DNA of 64,000 nt from Lasiosphaeris hirsuta. Its lineage: Eukaryota; Ascomycota; Sordariomycetes; Sordariales; Lasiosphaeriaceae. The notes under the pieces were generated by a model. The model searched no databases. It worked only from the letters and a program-made list of their open reading frames with translations, and had not been told where the DNA came from. The first letter of the stretch is position 1. Every line of letters starts with the position of its first letter. Shown here piece by piece: positions 35,011 to 48,256 of the stretch. The position numbers and the translations under genes are program-made. The stretch is from assembly GCA_030549175.1 (NCBI GenBank), contig JAUKUA010000001.1, positions 6,014,001-6,078,000 of the forward strand, read 5' to 3'.

Positions 35011-37298
35011 ATGGCGTTCAGCAGCGGCGGCCAGCCCGCCAGCATCCGAGGAGGCTCCGTAGACGGTACCTGGTTCAGGCAGCCCCCGAAATACGACTAC
35101 GGGGAATGGAGACGAGAGCAATCCGAGCGCCAAGAGCGCGAAGCGGCAGAGAAGAAAAAGGATCCCCGCGTATTTGGCCTCCCGCCGCCCAAGTGGCGCG
35201 CTCCGCAAGTCGTAGGGGACAGCGAGTATGAGGTCCTACCGCGGGACGAGCTGTGGCGCAAGCGCATTCTCGCCATCGGCCTCGAGGAGAGCGTTGTCCG
35301 GCCGGCGAGCTGGCCGGACCACGGCCAGCGTGACCTGCGCGACCTCACGAGCGGCAGCTGGCGGCCGACCCGGCTGGGGTTCCACATTGAGTGGCCCGCG
35401 GACGAGCTCGGGACGCTCTGGTACGAGATGGTGATTGTCCACCTGTTTCTACGTGTCTCGGTGTTTGCGAATACGTATTTCGGGTTTAGCGACATTACAG
35501 AGCCGGTGAGCGGGTTTGCTGAGAATCCGACCAAGGATGGAATACCCCGTCTCTGGAATGAGGGCAGGTTCTCCAAGGAGTTCCGGCACTACGCATCCCT
35601 GGTTGCCCGGCAGGACAACAATTCGGGCGGGTGGGATGTCCTCCTCTCGCAGGCGGTGCACCGCAAATACCTCGTCACCGGAATCATCGCCAGGGTGCTG
35701 CAAGCGATGGTCTTTGATGAGCTGCTGTTTGGCGCCGACTCCATGCAGTTGACAATGTTTGACGCGCAGGACAAGGCCCTGCTCGAAGTGGAGGGTAAGA
35801 TTTGACCAAAAATCTCAACGTAAACTCCCGGACTGACCGTATCGCAGGCTACAGACGCACTAATCTCCGCGCGCGGACGGTCAGGGCAATCCTCGGCAGC
35901 GACATGCTCACGCCCGACTTCTGGCCAGAGGTGGACCGGCTGGCGCTGCAGCTCACCGAGATGCTATTGCCGCTGATGCGCGTCATGGACAAGTACTTCC
36001 CGGCCAGCCGCGGGGAGTCGCTGCGCAGTCTCCACCAGGACCTTCACAACATTGTGTCGGAGGCGGCCTTCCTCTCGATCGGCATTCGCTGGTCGCACTA
36101 CATTTTCCGCTTCGATTGGCCGCTTCTCGGCCAGGGGTGGGAAAAAAACCAAGAAAACTATGACAACACCCCATTCGAGCGGTCCACGCGGGGCACCGAA
36201 ATCGAAGACCAGATCGCCAGGCGTAAGAAGCTGGCAGCCAAATCAGCCGAAGAGCGGCCCCGGGAGAGAATGCGCGTCTTACAGTACCTCCCCTTCGCTT
36301 ATGGTCTCAAGGATCCCACTGCTGGGGCCACGTCAAGCCTCGTCGGAAGCGTGAGACACCGGCTCGGCCTGGAAGGAGAGGATGCCGACGACGGAATATC
36401 GTTGAAAAGGGCCACCCTCGCGTCCGAAGAGGAGTGGTTCGCCCCTCCGCGCATGGCAAAGATACAGATGGTGCTCTGGCCGCTGCTGCAGTGCTGGGCT
36501 CCGACAAGGCCACTGGACTCGCACCCTGACAACCTGCTATATGCTGAAGACAGGGGCGAGAAGGTCACTACTCTCTTCACGTCCAAGGTCGTCTACTACA
36601 TCGGACGCGTCGACCCCGAGGGTGAGACGGAGGAGTTGGAACCAACAGTGGAACGGCACCTGTCGGCACAGCGGTGGGAGCGTGTCCGGCACCTAGGTCT
36701 TGCGGTGGCTGAAGGGGCTATCCAGGTCACCATCAAGAGTGTTTTCTGGCTAGTGCTGGCAGCGGTATTATGGGGGCTGCTCCTCCTTGTAGCGCCGCAT
36801 CTCGCCGTTGCTCAGAAGGCGGTTGAAACGGCAAAATGGTCAGTGCTGGTGGTGTGGAACTTGGTGTGGAACTCTCTAATAGAGGCTGTCTCGGGTGTGC
36901 TTGTTGTCGTCAAAACATCTTTCACTCTTGTAAAAGACTTGATCTACTCGATTGTAGATTATGGTTTGGCCGCGATCGTAGGATCCCTGAGCTGGCTATG
37001 GACGGGGATGCGAACAGGAACGTGGTATCCGACATGGTCGTGGACAAGGGCGGAAGCCGGATCGGGTCCGTGGGTGACGGGCTTTGCCCCCGGCCGCGCC
37101 GTGCTGGTGCGTGGCTGGGGCTCGCTCAAAGCTTTCTGGCGGGGATTGTTTGCGAGCGTGCGCGGGGTCGGGGTGGGATGGAAGACGGTGAGCTTCCCGG
37201 TTCCCACGATATACCCGCTGACGCCCATCTCGTCGACTTTGAGTTACACAGCAACTGTGGCTCAGCAAGAGGCGCCGACGGCATTCGTGCAGCGCTGA
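35011..37298 (+). CDS. Unrecognised 744-residue protein with C-terminal membrane segments
   Basis: Two exons, 35011-35794 and 35848-37298 (53-bp intron). I do not recognise a named family. The N-terminal 65 residues are polar and charged (WRREQSERQEREAAEKKKDPRVFGLPPPKW). A globular-looking region of some 500 residues follows, with many Trp/Phe/Leu (FHIEWPADELGTLWYEMVIVHLFLRVSVFANTYF split across it; LLFGADSMQLTMFDAQDKALLEVEGYRRTNLRARTVRA). Near residue 570 a strong hydrophobic segment begins (FWLVLAAVLWGLLLLVAPHL), followed by further amphipathic or hydrophobic stretches to about 670. The short tail ends TAFVQR. The codon pattern and clean in-frame splice argue for a real protein. It may be anchored in a membrane by its C-terminal third with the larger part cytosolic; this topology is inference. 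Confidence 0.85.
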
Positions 37299-37471
37299 TA
37301 TGAGATATTTGACATTTCCTGGAAGTGTTTGTTTCTGTAGATTGCAAATTTTCCCAATATCACTTGCGTATCCTTATCACCCGATTATTCGGCCCCTATC
37401 TTATGGGGTATCATTGTGCTTGGGACCGTCTATCTGTACATCTATCTTCGGCCGGCGTGGCAAGTGAGATA

Positions 37472-37921
37472 TCAGGCGCCCTCTTCGGCTTGCTTCCGCT
37501 TCTCTGCCTCCTCGGGAGTCAGGGTACGTAGCTGCAGGGCGTGGATACCGCCCTCCTTGGCCATTTCATCCTTGAGCAGCGTGTATACGAGGCGATGGCG
37601 CGCGGGTTGCATCTTAGAGCGGAATTTCTCGGACGTGATGATCAAGCGGAAGTGCGTCTCACGCGACGTGCTGCCCTCCATGGCTTTGTGGTGGGCGTGG
37701 AGATGCGAGTCGTTGTGGATCTCGAGGCTGGCGGGATCGAGTGCGGCGGTGATCTGAAGGGGAGCAGAGTCAGCCTAGGCCCAAAAGCACGAGCATCCCG
37801 CACAAGAAGCTCCAACCTTCTCCCTGATCGTGTCCTCGACGGGTGTGGACGAGGGCGATGCCATTGTGGAAAGCGGTCGGCGGGCTGCCCTTGCGAGGCT
37901 GAGAGTGGTGCGACGGAACAT
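37472..37921 (-). CDS. BolA-like protein (mitochondrial, Bol1/Uvi31 type)
   Basis: Exon 1 is 37921-37817 and exon 2 is 37753-37472 (63-bp intron), giving 128 residues. BolA proteins work with monothiol glutaredoxins in iron-sulfur cluster delivery; the mitochondrial forms help load specific clusters. The domain is clear: EIHNDSHLHAHHK, then GSTSRETHFRLIITSEKFRSKMQPARHRLVYTLLKDEM and GIHALQLRTLTPEE. The first 20 residues (MFRRTTLSLARAARRPLST) are basic and lack acids, as in a mitochondrial presequence. A second Met at residue 20 (MASPSSTP) could give a form without it. The conserved His in RHRLVY is present. Divergent from the acyl-CoA synthetase-like gene. Confidence 0.93.
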
Positions 37922-38658
37922 GGGTCGGGGCTGGAGGGGGTTTGGATCGGGTCTGTTGAAGGTGCAGACGCGGACGACACGGGAGACGACGCGGGAGTGC
38001 CGTTCGTAAGCGAGCGGAAATGCTCGAGTGTCGTCGGCGAGCGGAAGCCAAAAAGAATGACCGGCAGAAAGCCAAGCGAGCAAGGAGCAAGACGGCAGCC
38101 AGACTGCAGCTCACCAGGCAGGCCAATCACACGCCCCAGGGGCCAACCTTCATCCCTGTGAGCGGCGCGGCAGGGGCGCGGAGGGGTACCTAGTGAGGGG
38201 CATTACTACGCCCGTGTGGTGGTGGTGTGAGTCTCAGTGGTCTCAGCAGTCGCTCCAAAGACGGGAGTTCCCCACGCTTGTCTCCACGACGCAGGCGGCC
38301 AAAAATACAGCATTCAGGGCAGCCCCCGGTCCCGTGTCGTCATCCCCCTGATGAGAATCAACCTCCACAATTGGACGAAACTCCCAATTTGCCGGCTGCA
38401 CCTCCCGGAGAAAGAAGTAGGGTGCGCCGGACTCGGCATCGAACCCCGTCAAGGTGTGCTGCTATGCCTGGATCCCTGCAATAGTACGACTCTGTTACCG
38501 GCTGAGCCCGTGTGCGCAGCATCTAATCTAGGACTGAGGAGATTCGAGGTGCCTCACGCCGCGTGCTCTGCATGCGCTGCAGTCCGCTCTGCAGTCCGCT
38601 CTGCAGTCCGCTATAAGTCCGGCAGAGTCCCTCCTTCCTCCCCCGGCCCCTACCCCCA
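37922..38658. promoter_or_regulatory. Shared upstream region of the BolA-like and malonyl-CoA-synthetase-like genes
   Basis: 737 bp between divergent start codons. It includes a triplicated 12-mer at 38577-38612 with a TATAAG sequence at 38612-38617 immediately after it, about 45 bp from the start at 38659. The sequence around 38434-38444 looks like a tRNA B-box on the minus strand but does not fold into a T-arm. Confidence 0.45.
38577..38612. repeat. Triplicated 12-bp tandem repeat
   Basis: Three perfect copies of CTGCAGTCCGCT lie head to tail, directly before ATAAGTCCGG. The position just upstream of a start codon could make it a promoter element or just slippage. Confidence 0.85.
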
Positions 38659-40723
38659 ATGTGCTCTGCCTTCACCCTCGGCACGAGAATTGGCACCCGC
38701 CTGTCGTCCCTCGCGTCCCTCGTCTCTGCCCGCTGTCTCCCCCGACCTGCTGGTACTGGCGGTGCTGGCACAGGCCTTGGCCTCAGAATGGCCTCTTCAC
38801 TCCCCCGTCTGCCCGTCTTCGAGGCTATCTCGCGCCATGATCCGGACTCGACCGTCGTCGTCCACTCGGGAAGCGGTAGGCGCTTCCGCTACGGGGAACT
38901 GCTGAGAGACGTTTGCAAGACCCGGAACCGCCTGTTCGAGGCTGCCGGGAGGACCGATATCGACGGCGAGCGCATCGCATTCCTGGTCGAGAACAGCTAC
39001 GACTATGTAGGTAAGCCGATCACAGCCCCCCCTGCCCCTTTTCTCCCTCCCCTTTTCTCCCTCCCCTTTTCTCCCTCACCTCCTCCAATACCGCCCGCCT
39101 GAAGAAGTCGAGTTAACATGGAACCCAGTGACGCTCCTGGCCATCCTCGCGGCCAAGTCTATTGCTGTGCCACTGTCTCCCGCCTTCCCCGCCCCAGAGC
39201 TCCAGTACATCATGAACCACAGCGAGGCATTGATGTTGCTGTCCTCGGCCAAATTCGCCCAAAAGGCCCAGGACGTGTTGAGGACCGAGCTGGACGTTGA
39301 GCCGGCTTATCTGCAGCTCACAAAGTTCCAGGGCGGCGGCGCCCATGAGAAAGTCGTCCTGGAGAAGACCAAGCCTGGGGGTGCCGGCATGATGCTCTAT
39401 ACCTCGGGCACAACCAATCGGCCGGTAGGATACCCTCCCCCCTCCACTTTGCATCTGGTACTTCTAAGAATGCACCGGGCTAATACGCGGTAACAGAAAG
39501 GAGTTCTCCTGCCCCAGTCTGTCATGACCGCACAAGCCCGCTCCCTCCTCCAAGCCTGGGAGTACTCAGCTTCGGACCACCTCCTACACGTCCTGCCGCT
39601 ACATCACATCCACGGCACCATCAACGCCCTCTTCACTCCCCTGTTCTCAGGCAGCTCTATCGAGTTTCTCTTCCCCTTCAACGCAGACGCAGTATGGAAG
39701 CGGTTGGCTGCCCCGTTCCTCAACCCCGATCAAACCATCGACCCAGATTCAAAGTCACCATTTGGTCGCCAAGAAAGAGCCACCTTCTTCACTGTTGTGC
39801 CCACCGTCTATTCCCGGCTGCTTGCGACGCACAAAGGCCTAGATCCTGACACGCAAAGCGCTGCCCGAACCGCCATCAGCCCCGCCAACCTCCGGCTTGC
39901 CATCTCCGGGTCGGCCGCACTACCTACGCCTATCAAGCGCGCCTGGGCCGACCTCAGCGGTGGAAACGTCCTCCTCGAGCGTTTCGGCATGACCGAGGTG
40001 GGCATGGCCCTCAGCTGCGGCCTGGACGTGGCGGACCGCGTCGATGGCTCCGTCGGTTGGCCGCTGCCGGGCGTCGATGCCCGGCTCGTTGATGTGGACA
40101 CACACCAGGTCATCGAAAAGGGGCATGAGCGGGACGCCGAAGGGCGCGAGCGCGTTGGGGAAATCCAGCTGCGTGGGCCCACCATCTTTGCCGAGTACTG
40201 GCGCAACCCGGAAGCCACCGCCAAGGAGTTTGTCGACTCCAAGGATGGCCGCGGCCAGTGGTTCAAGACGGGCGACGTGGCCGTGCGCCGGCCGGTCCAG
40301 TCGGCCGGCAAGAGCACGCTGTTGAGCCAGAAGGACTGGACACGCGGCGACCTATACTTCATCCTCGGCCGGCGCAGCGCCGATATCATCAAGAGCGGCG
40401 GCGAGAAGGTCTCGGCCCTTGAGGTCGAGCGCGAGATGCTAGCCCTGCCCCAGGTCGCCGAGGTCGCCGTCCTAGCCGTGCCCTCGGGCAAGTGGGGGCA
40501 AAAGGTCGGTGCCGTCGTCATCCTCGACAAGGACCATCTGCCCAACGGCCGCTGGACCCCCCTTGACATGCGCAGGGCCCTCAAGGGTTGTCTGGCCAAC
40601 TACAAGATCCCCCAGGTGCTTAAGATCGTCGATCATATTCCTAGGAATGCCATGGGCAAGATTAATAAGAAACACCTGGTCAAGGATATTTTTCAGGATG
40701 AGTTTAGTGGCGATGAGCTGTAG
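38659..40723 (+). CDS. Malonyl-CoA synthetase-like acyl-CoA synthetase (ACSF3 type), AMP-binding
   Basis: Three exons: 38659-39010, 39129-39424, 39497-40723, giving 624 residues. The family activates a carboxylic acid with ATP and CoA; ACSF3-type members make malonyl-CoA in mitochondria. AMP-binding motifs in order: YTSGTTNRPKGV (split by intron 2), LPLHHIHGTINAL, SGSAALPTPI, LLERFGMTEVGMAL, KTGD, GRRSADIIKSGGEKVSALEVER and the catalytic-lysine motif PRNAMGKINKK. The first 40 residues (MCSAFTLGTRIGTRLSSLAS and on) are basic, Ser-rich and acid-free, like a mitochondrial presequence. A second Met at 38788 (MASSLPRLPV) would remove it, giving a possible cytosolic form. The C-terminus (EFSGDEL) is not a PTS1. 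Substrate identity is inferred from overall resemblance only. Confidence 0.88.
39035..39076. repeat. 14-bp tandem repeat within intron 1
   Basis: Three perfect copies of CCCCTTTTCTCCCT lie in the first intron of the acyl-CoA synthetase-like gene. They make a long pyrimidine tract between donor and branch region. Confidence 0.85.
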
Positions 40724-41685
40724 ATTGTGCGAGACTAGTGGAAGAAGAAATGACAATTGTTGGAAAACATAAAAGAGGGGGGTTGGAGGGGAAGGAGCAG
40801 TGAGCAGACCATAAAGGGCGAGAACTAGACCGAAATAACTATCGTATATAGATAGACCGTGTACATTACAACATTAGGCCATTTGAGTAAATCCCCTCAT
40901 TGCTGTGACAGGTTGTGTATACGGCATTAGAGACTTCCTAGTCACTGTTAGCCGGGTGAGAGGATGTCTCGCTTTAACTGTCTCTATAAAAAGCTACCTA
41001 GTCTGATAAAACCCGAGGACCATAGACGACTTCAAGTAGATGGAAAATCGAGCACGATCGCGCACTCGTAGTGCTTAGGAGGCACCTTGCTCTACTCACC
41101 TTTTGGGTGTTATCTGTGACGGATAGTTCATTGTACTGGATCGTACTGGATCGTACTGGGCCCCTATCATCGATATCTCCTTGAGCAAGTACCCCGATAT
41201 TATGCCCCTCTAAACAATGAGTTGCTTCTAAGGTCACTGCTCACCCAAGCTTCACATCTTCCATCGGTTGTTACAGGTCACTCACTGGTCGAATAAACAC
41301 AGGTAGAGCACACATTGAAACGCATATTAGACAGTACGACTGGACACCTAGGAGCATTAAGTACAAAATAAGCACAACACCGCCCATCAAAAGCCAGCTA
41401 TGTCCTAAGTAATGAAACCATGCGCAATCACAAAGCCATTTCTCCTGCCCGGAACTGGGGACTCCCGGGTCCAAAATACCAGACGTGTAACCTCTTTGTT
41501 CTTCTTTACTCATATGCGTCATACCTATCATTCCAACTGCCCTGCGTATCCCTCGTGGTGAGTTGCTTACTGGCGAATTCATATGGTGCGAGAAAAGGGC
41601 GAGTCATAATAGCAAGTGCAGTCGCAGCCCTTCAACTTCCAAGAAGTGGAGGGATGGCCGCATGAATCTGCTTGGGTAAGCGTAA
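40724..41685. other. Convergent 3' intergenic region
   Basis: About 960 bp between the stops of the acyl-CoA synthetase-like gene and eIF4E. It is AT-richer than the coding DNA. A 10-bp repeat (GTACTGGATC, two copies and a partial third) lies at 41133-41160. No gene is supported. Confidence 0.45.
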
Positions 41686-42544
41686 CTAAGCTGTGAACTT
41701 CGCCTTGGCACGCGTGCTGCCGCTATGCGCGCTATCGGTGTGGCCCGAGAACTCAACCAGCTCGTTGGCAGGCAGCTTGAGGACGGTCTTGAAGCGCTTT
41801 CCGATGGCCAGGAGAATCTCCTTGCCCTTCTCGGCCGAACGGCCCTTACCACCAGCAATGTCACCATCGCCACGGCCCGGGATGCTCTTTCCTATGGTGC
41901 GAGTCCAGACGCCGATGCGGAAGAAGGCCTTGCGAACGTTGACGACAACCCCCATCACCTCGCCATCCTCCTCGTCCTCGAGTGTCTCGCCAATGGCGGC
42001 GAGCATCGTATGCAGCCAAAGCTCATCGATGTTGACAGAACGCTTGTCCTTGAACTGGTACGACCACTTGCCACCATGCTTGTTTTGGGGGTCTTCCCAC
42101 TCCGGTCGTACTCCCTCCTTGAAAAGGTGGTAGTCTGACTTGAGCGCCAATTCAGAGACGGGAGCGATGTTGTTCTGTTGGATGCAGCGTCAGTATGCGA
42201 AGGCGCGGTGCGGTTTGCGCGGGTGGGAACATACATAGATGCCCCAGAACTCCTCTACAGACTCAAAGGTAATGACCTCCTTGAGCAGTTCGTTCCAGTT
42301 GTCACCCTGAGGTGGTGATCAGCAAAGACGGAATATGGCAGCGGGACGAATGATGACGAACCTTTCCGCTAGCGGGCTTGGTGAACCACAGCGTCCATCG
42401 GTTGGAGAGGGGGTGCTTGACATTGAAGTTGTCCTTGTCGTGGAAGACGGTAATAGTCTTGCCGGTGTCCTCGGAGGCACCGCTGTCAATATTGCCCCCC
42501 TCGGGCGAGATGGGGATGGTGGTGAGGTCGACTTGTTCGGACAT
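41686..42544 (-). CDS. Translation initiation factor eIF4E (mRNA cap-binding)
   Basis: Three exons: 42544-42362, 42306-42235, 42174-41686, giving 247 residues. eIF4E binds the 7-methylguanosine cap and recruits eIF4G for translation start. The conserved tryptophans are in place: HPLSNRWTLWF, GDNWNELLKEV, EEFWGIYNNI, RPEWEDPQNKHGGKWSYQF and DELWLHTMLAAIGE. The VVVNVR and RIGVWTRT segments that flank cap phosphates follow. The N-terminus is short and acidic (MSEQVDLTTIPISPEGG). The C-terminus (STRAKAKFTA) is Ala/Lys-rich as in fungal members. The start at 42544 is the ATG directly before the conserved tail-less N-terminus; the extra upstream open frame has no family match. Divergent from the Ssb gene. 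Confidence 0.96.
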
Positions 42545-43331
42545 CTTGGGGCTGCGGTCGCGCGACGTGATAGATCGACGTGCCAAAGCAAGTGGGGGGT
42601 GGGCTGCTAGAGTGAAGAAATTTGTATTACGAGGGTCAGAGGTGTCCAGAGAGCACGAAGTTGACCGGGAGGCGGTCTTCACACTCGTGCGATTATGGTA
42701 GGGGAGGTTCGTTGAAAAAGGTAGCGCCGAGGCGGATGCGACTCGGCGATCGACGATATCAGCAGGAACGACTCCACTCGGTAGTAAGATCGGGGTAATT
42801 GCACTCTGCGCTTCTCTGAAGGGAAAGTGCGACCTTGCTCCAGGCAAAAGTCGATCCGGAAAAGTGGTGAATTTTTTTGGGCAAAGGGCGATAGGGCGTG
42901 TTTTTTTTTTTGAGGCGATCGCAAACTTCTTGGTGAAAACGTCAGCCACAACAAAATCAGGTGAAACTGCTCCAGCGCTTGGCCACCTCCCATTTTCTTT
43001 GCCGCTAGTTAACTCCGGGCCAGGAATAGCCCCAGGTCTTTGTCGGCCTCGGTGCGGGGCTCAGGTCGCGTGCTGAGTCACGTGTGTTTTGGATAAGATA
43101 AGCCCACCAAAACTATCCTGTCAGGGTTGGTGGGCCGAGGTGGGGGCTGGGTCGAGAAACGGTGGGGACGCTGTGGACTTGGCATGCAAAAAAAAAAGTC
43201 ACCGCATTCGAAAATTTCAAAATTTAAGAACATCGTCCAGCCTGCCCCACGTCCGAATCGGCTTCTTTCTTCTTTGCGCCAGATTCACCCTCCATCTCCA
43301 TCTTTCCTCTCTAAACAACACATATTTCATC
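42545..43331. promoter_or_regulatory. Shared upstream region of eIF4E and Ssb
   Basis: 787 bp between two divergent genes that both act in translation. It carries an overlapping TGAGTCA/CACGTG site (separate entry) and an AT-rich patch near 43195-43225. No gene is supported. Confidence 0.5.
43074..43084. promoter_or_regulatory. Overlapping TGAGTCA and CACGTG motifs
   Basis: TGAGTCA at 43074-43080 is the core bound by Gcn4/CPC1, and CACGTG at 43079-43084 is a bHLH E-box; they share two bases. The site is 248 bp from the Ssb start and 530 bp from the eIF4E start. Binding is inferred from motif identity. Confidence 0.45.
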
Positions 43332-45565
<2,234 letters not shown>

Positions 45566-47926
45566 GCATTTAAATATGAGGTTGGGGTAGCCTCTCTCTG
45601 GATGGGATTTTGAGGGAGATCAGGGTCCGGGACATTGAGCGGTCTGGGTGGGAGGCGTCTTTACCTTGTTTTCGGAATGGAACAAGAGTTGGCGAGTGGC
45701 CCCTTGGTTTCGATCTGCATTTCGCATGCAGCATCATCCCCAGGCGGAGGGGACTTACCAAGATTGATGACAGACACGGATTTCTTTTATGCCTGGTTTC
45801 CCATCGCTCGTCTTATGACCCGATCTTCTCGGCGCAATGCATGTAGACTAGGTGGTTAATCCAAAAGCGTTATGATACTTTGAGCAATCAAGAACTTGCA
45901 AGCTGCCAATTTCTCGTCACTATCTAATTTGGCGTGCTCAAACGCATCTTGTGAAACCTTCACAGGGTGTGAGCGTCAGGAGGTTCACCCTAGTATCAAA
46001 ACAAGCAATGATAAAATTTTGATAAAAACATAGAGGCGTCGGAGCTTGTCATCAAGACTTCTTTTTTGGCGGCCATGCTTAGTGACTCGTATTTTTCTGA
46101 GGTTCTTCTATCAAGTTACCCAAAAGCTTCAAGTCGAACGTACACCAATAGGCAAACTACAGAGTGTCACATCACAGCGCATATATATATATTTCACCAG
46201 CTTCATTGCTTTGAAGGTTCTTGGAGAGTGCATGGGTGCGAAGTGCAGAATGGATGCAAGTGTAAAGGCTAGCGAAGGCGATTGCCAGAACATGATTTAG
46301 AAACTTTGCGGCGCGGCCGTCGGCCCCAAGCAAGATGCGGCAAGGGGGCAATTGCCTCGATGCGCCGAGTGTTTTTCCTCGGCTCGCAAAGGCCGCAGGG
46401 TTTTGTGTAGTCATGTGGCCGACGCGACTCGCTCAACACGTTGTCCTTCCCTCAGAAGCGAGAGACCAGTCCAGACTCCAAAGCCCCTTCTCAATTTCAG
46501 TCCCTCGTCGTCGGGACTCAGGGGAGTTTGTCAGGCCCCGTGGCTCCCTCGCCAGCGCCCCCACCTCCTGGTTTTTCGCTTGCCGCCTTCAATGGCGACT
46601 TGCTGGGAGGGACGGCCAATTAGCAAGGGGTTGGATGGCTCTGCCGAGCTTTTTGGCGTTTTCTGATTCTCTTGTTTGGGTGCCAAGACGGCTTATACCG
46701 GCGATCGAGATCTACCGAGCCGCTGACGACGGGGCGGGATCGACACAGATCTCGTCGCTTGACCGAATCCACGTGCCTGAGGATTGGATGACTTGTCTCT
46801 CCTTTTTGTCTTGGCCCGGTCTTGGGGTTTTCTTGGGGTTTTGGATGGGCAAGCAAAGTTGCGGTCTGATACAAAGTGAGATCTGACGGAGATAACCTTG
46901 ACGACTAACCCCTCGCCGAGTGGAGCAGGGTTTCACCAAGGCGACACCAGGAGCCGCTGTAATCATTCTCAATCGTCACGAAATCGCAGCCAAGACTTGC
47001 TCATGTTTCTCTTCCCCTCTTCGACGGGCAAGCTGTGGGTGGGTGAGTCACCACGGCTTCATTCATCTTTATTTGTTGCCTGTAGGCTTCCGCCCACAGC
47101 CTTGCACGCGAGAGAGAGATGCTAGTTGCCGCCTTGGCTTGTATCCCTCGATGGGGAAAAGAGCCCACATGTGTTACCAAGTAAGAAAATAAAAGAGGAC
47201 TCTGGGTCTTGACCTTTGGCACACAAAAAAAGGGGCGGGCAGAAGAAAAGACAGGACAGAAGGGCCTGAATCAGAGGGGTGGTTGTGATATTTCACAAGG
47301 CAAGATAAACAAGAAACAACCTACTGCAGACGTCATGTATCTATGCAATAGCCCGCTGCATCTGTTGGTTCGTCAAGATGAAGGCCGTCCTGGATGGGCC
47401 AATCCGGAGTATCGAGCCTTCTATCAGTCACACCACCCCGCGTTCTGAGAGTCACTCACTTGAGACCTTGACAATGCAGTGTAATGTGGGCACAAGCGCG
47501 AATATGTTGGTCGGGTCATGGAATTTTCTTCATGCCAACGCACCACAATCTCTAGTCGAAATTCGGCTCCCCTCGTTCTTTCCTGTATTGGTTGCGTAAC
47601 CATCCCCTTCCTCCCTGCACCACCTTGCCAAGAAAGGAAAAATCTAGTCCTTTACTCCTCCCCATTCTTAGCCCGTTCTTGATGGATCCCAGCCCTGCAT
47701 ACATAAAAGCAGATCTTACTTTGTTTGGTGAATTCGCTCAGCATCATGCGCGTTTTACAAGGAGCACCACTGCGTTCATAGCTCCCCCTCCCCTCCCCCA
47801 ATAAAATAAGATAGAAAAAATCAGGCAAAAAAAGTCATCGAGGTTGCCTTAGCCCACCCCGTCGTAATGAGACATGAAAAAACCAACAGGTGGTGAAATG
47901 AAGCCAGAATATGCAGGTCTGGCAAA
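45566..47926. other. Convergent 2.4 kb intergenic region
   Basis: It lies between the 3' ends of Ssb and the 109-residue gene. The open frames (up to 183 codons at 46335-46886) have no protein signature. There is a short AT repeat at 46183-46193. No gene, RNA or mobile element is supported. Confidence 0.4.
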
Positions 47927-48256
47927 TCACTCAACGGCCACCTCGAAGAAGTCACCCTTGGTCTCGTCCTGGTGTTCGCCGTAATGGACAGGTCCAAGTC
48001 GGAGGAAACGGAAGGCGACCTTGGAGCCGTCGCTGCTGAGGCTGGATGTCCGGCGCTTGGTGACTTCCATGCTGGCCCCCTCCTTCTTGGGAATCTCGGC
48101 GAGGGCATCGGCCGTCAGCGGCGTCAACTTCTCTGCCACGATAGCGGGCTTTTGGCGGGGATACGAGTCCGACATGCTCGGGGCCAACGAGAGGAAGTTG
48201 GAGGGCCGGCGCGGGCGGTGTTGCTCGGTCATCTGGCGGAGTTCAAGAGGAGACAT
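47927..48256 (-). CDS. Small 109-residue protein of unknown function
   Basis: Single exon, not a family I can name. The N-terminus has a basic, proline-containing patch (MTEQHRPRRPSNFLSLAPSMSDSYP). The middle holds a Lys/Arg/Ser-rich stretch (KRRTSSLSSDGS). The end, FRFLRLGPVHYGEHQDETKGDFFEVAVE, looks like a compact conserved motif and resembles small uncharacterised fungal proteins that I recall only vaguely. There is no signal peptide or membrane segment, so a soluble or nuclear location is likely. The Ser-rich segment next to basic residues could be a phosphorylation site. The start is the first ATG of the frame, followed by a second at residue 9. Confidence 0.75.
   Translation of the reverse strand: MSPLELRQMTEQHRPRRPSNFLSLAPSMSDSYPRQKPAIVAEKLTPLTADALAEIPKKEGASMEVTKRRTSSLSSDGSKVAFRFLRLGPVHYGEHQDETKGDFFEVAVE

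Noticed and set aside
38405..38520. Possible tRNA gene on the minus strand (B-box match GGTTCGATGCC)
   Set aside because: The bases flanking the loop do not form a T-stem (only about three of five pairs), and no matching 5' acceptor strand was found.
39808..40599. 263-codon antisense ORF opposite the acyl-CoA synthetase-like gene
   Set aside because: A Ser/Arg-rich reverse-frame shadow of the long third exon.
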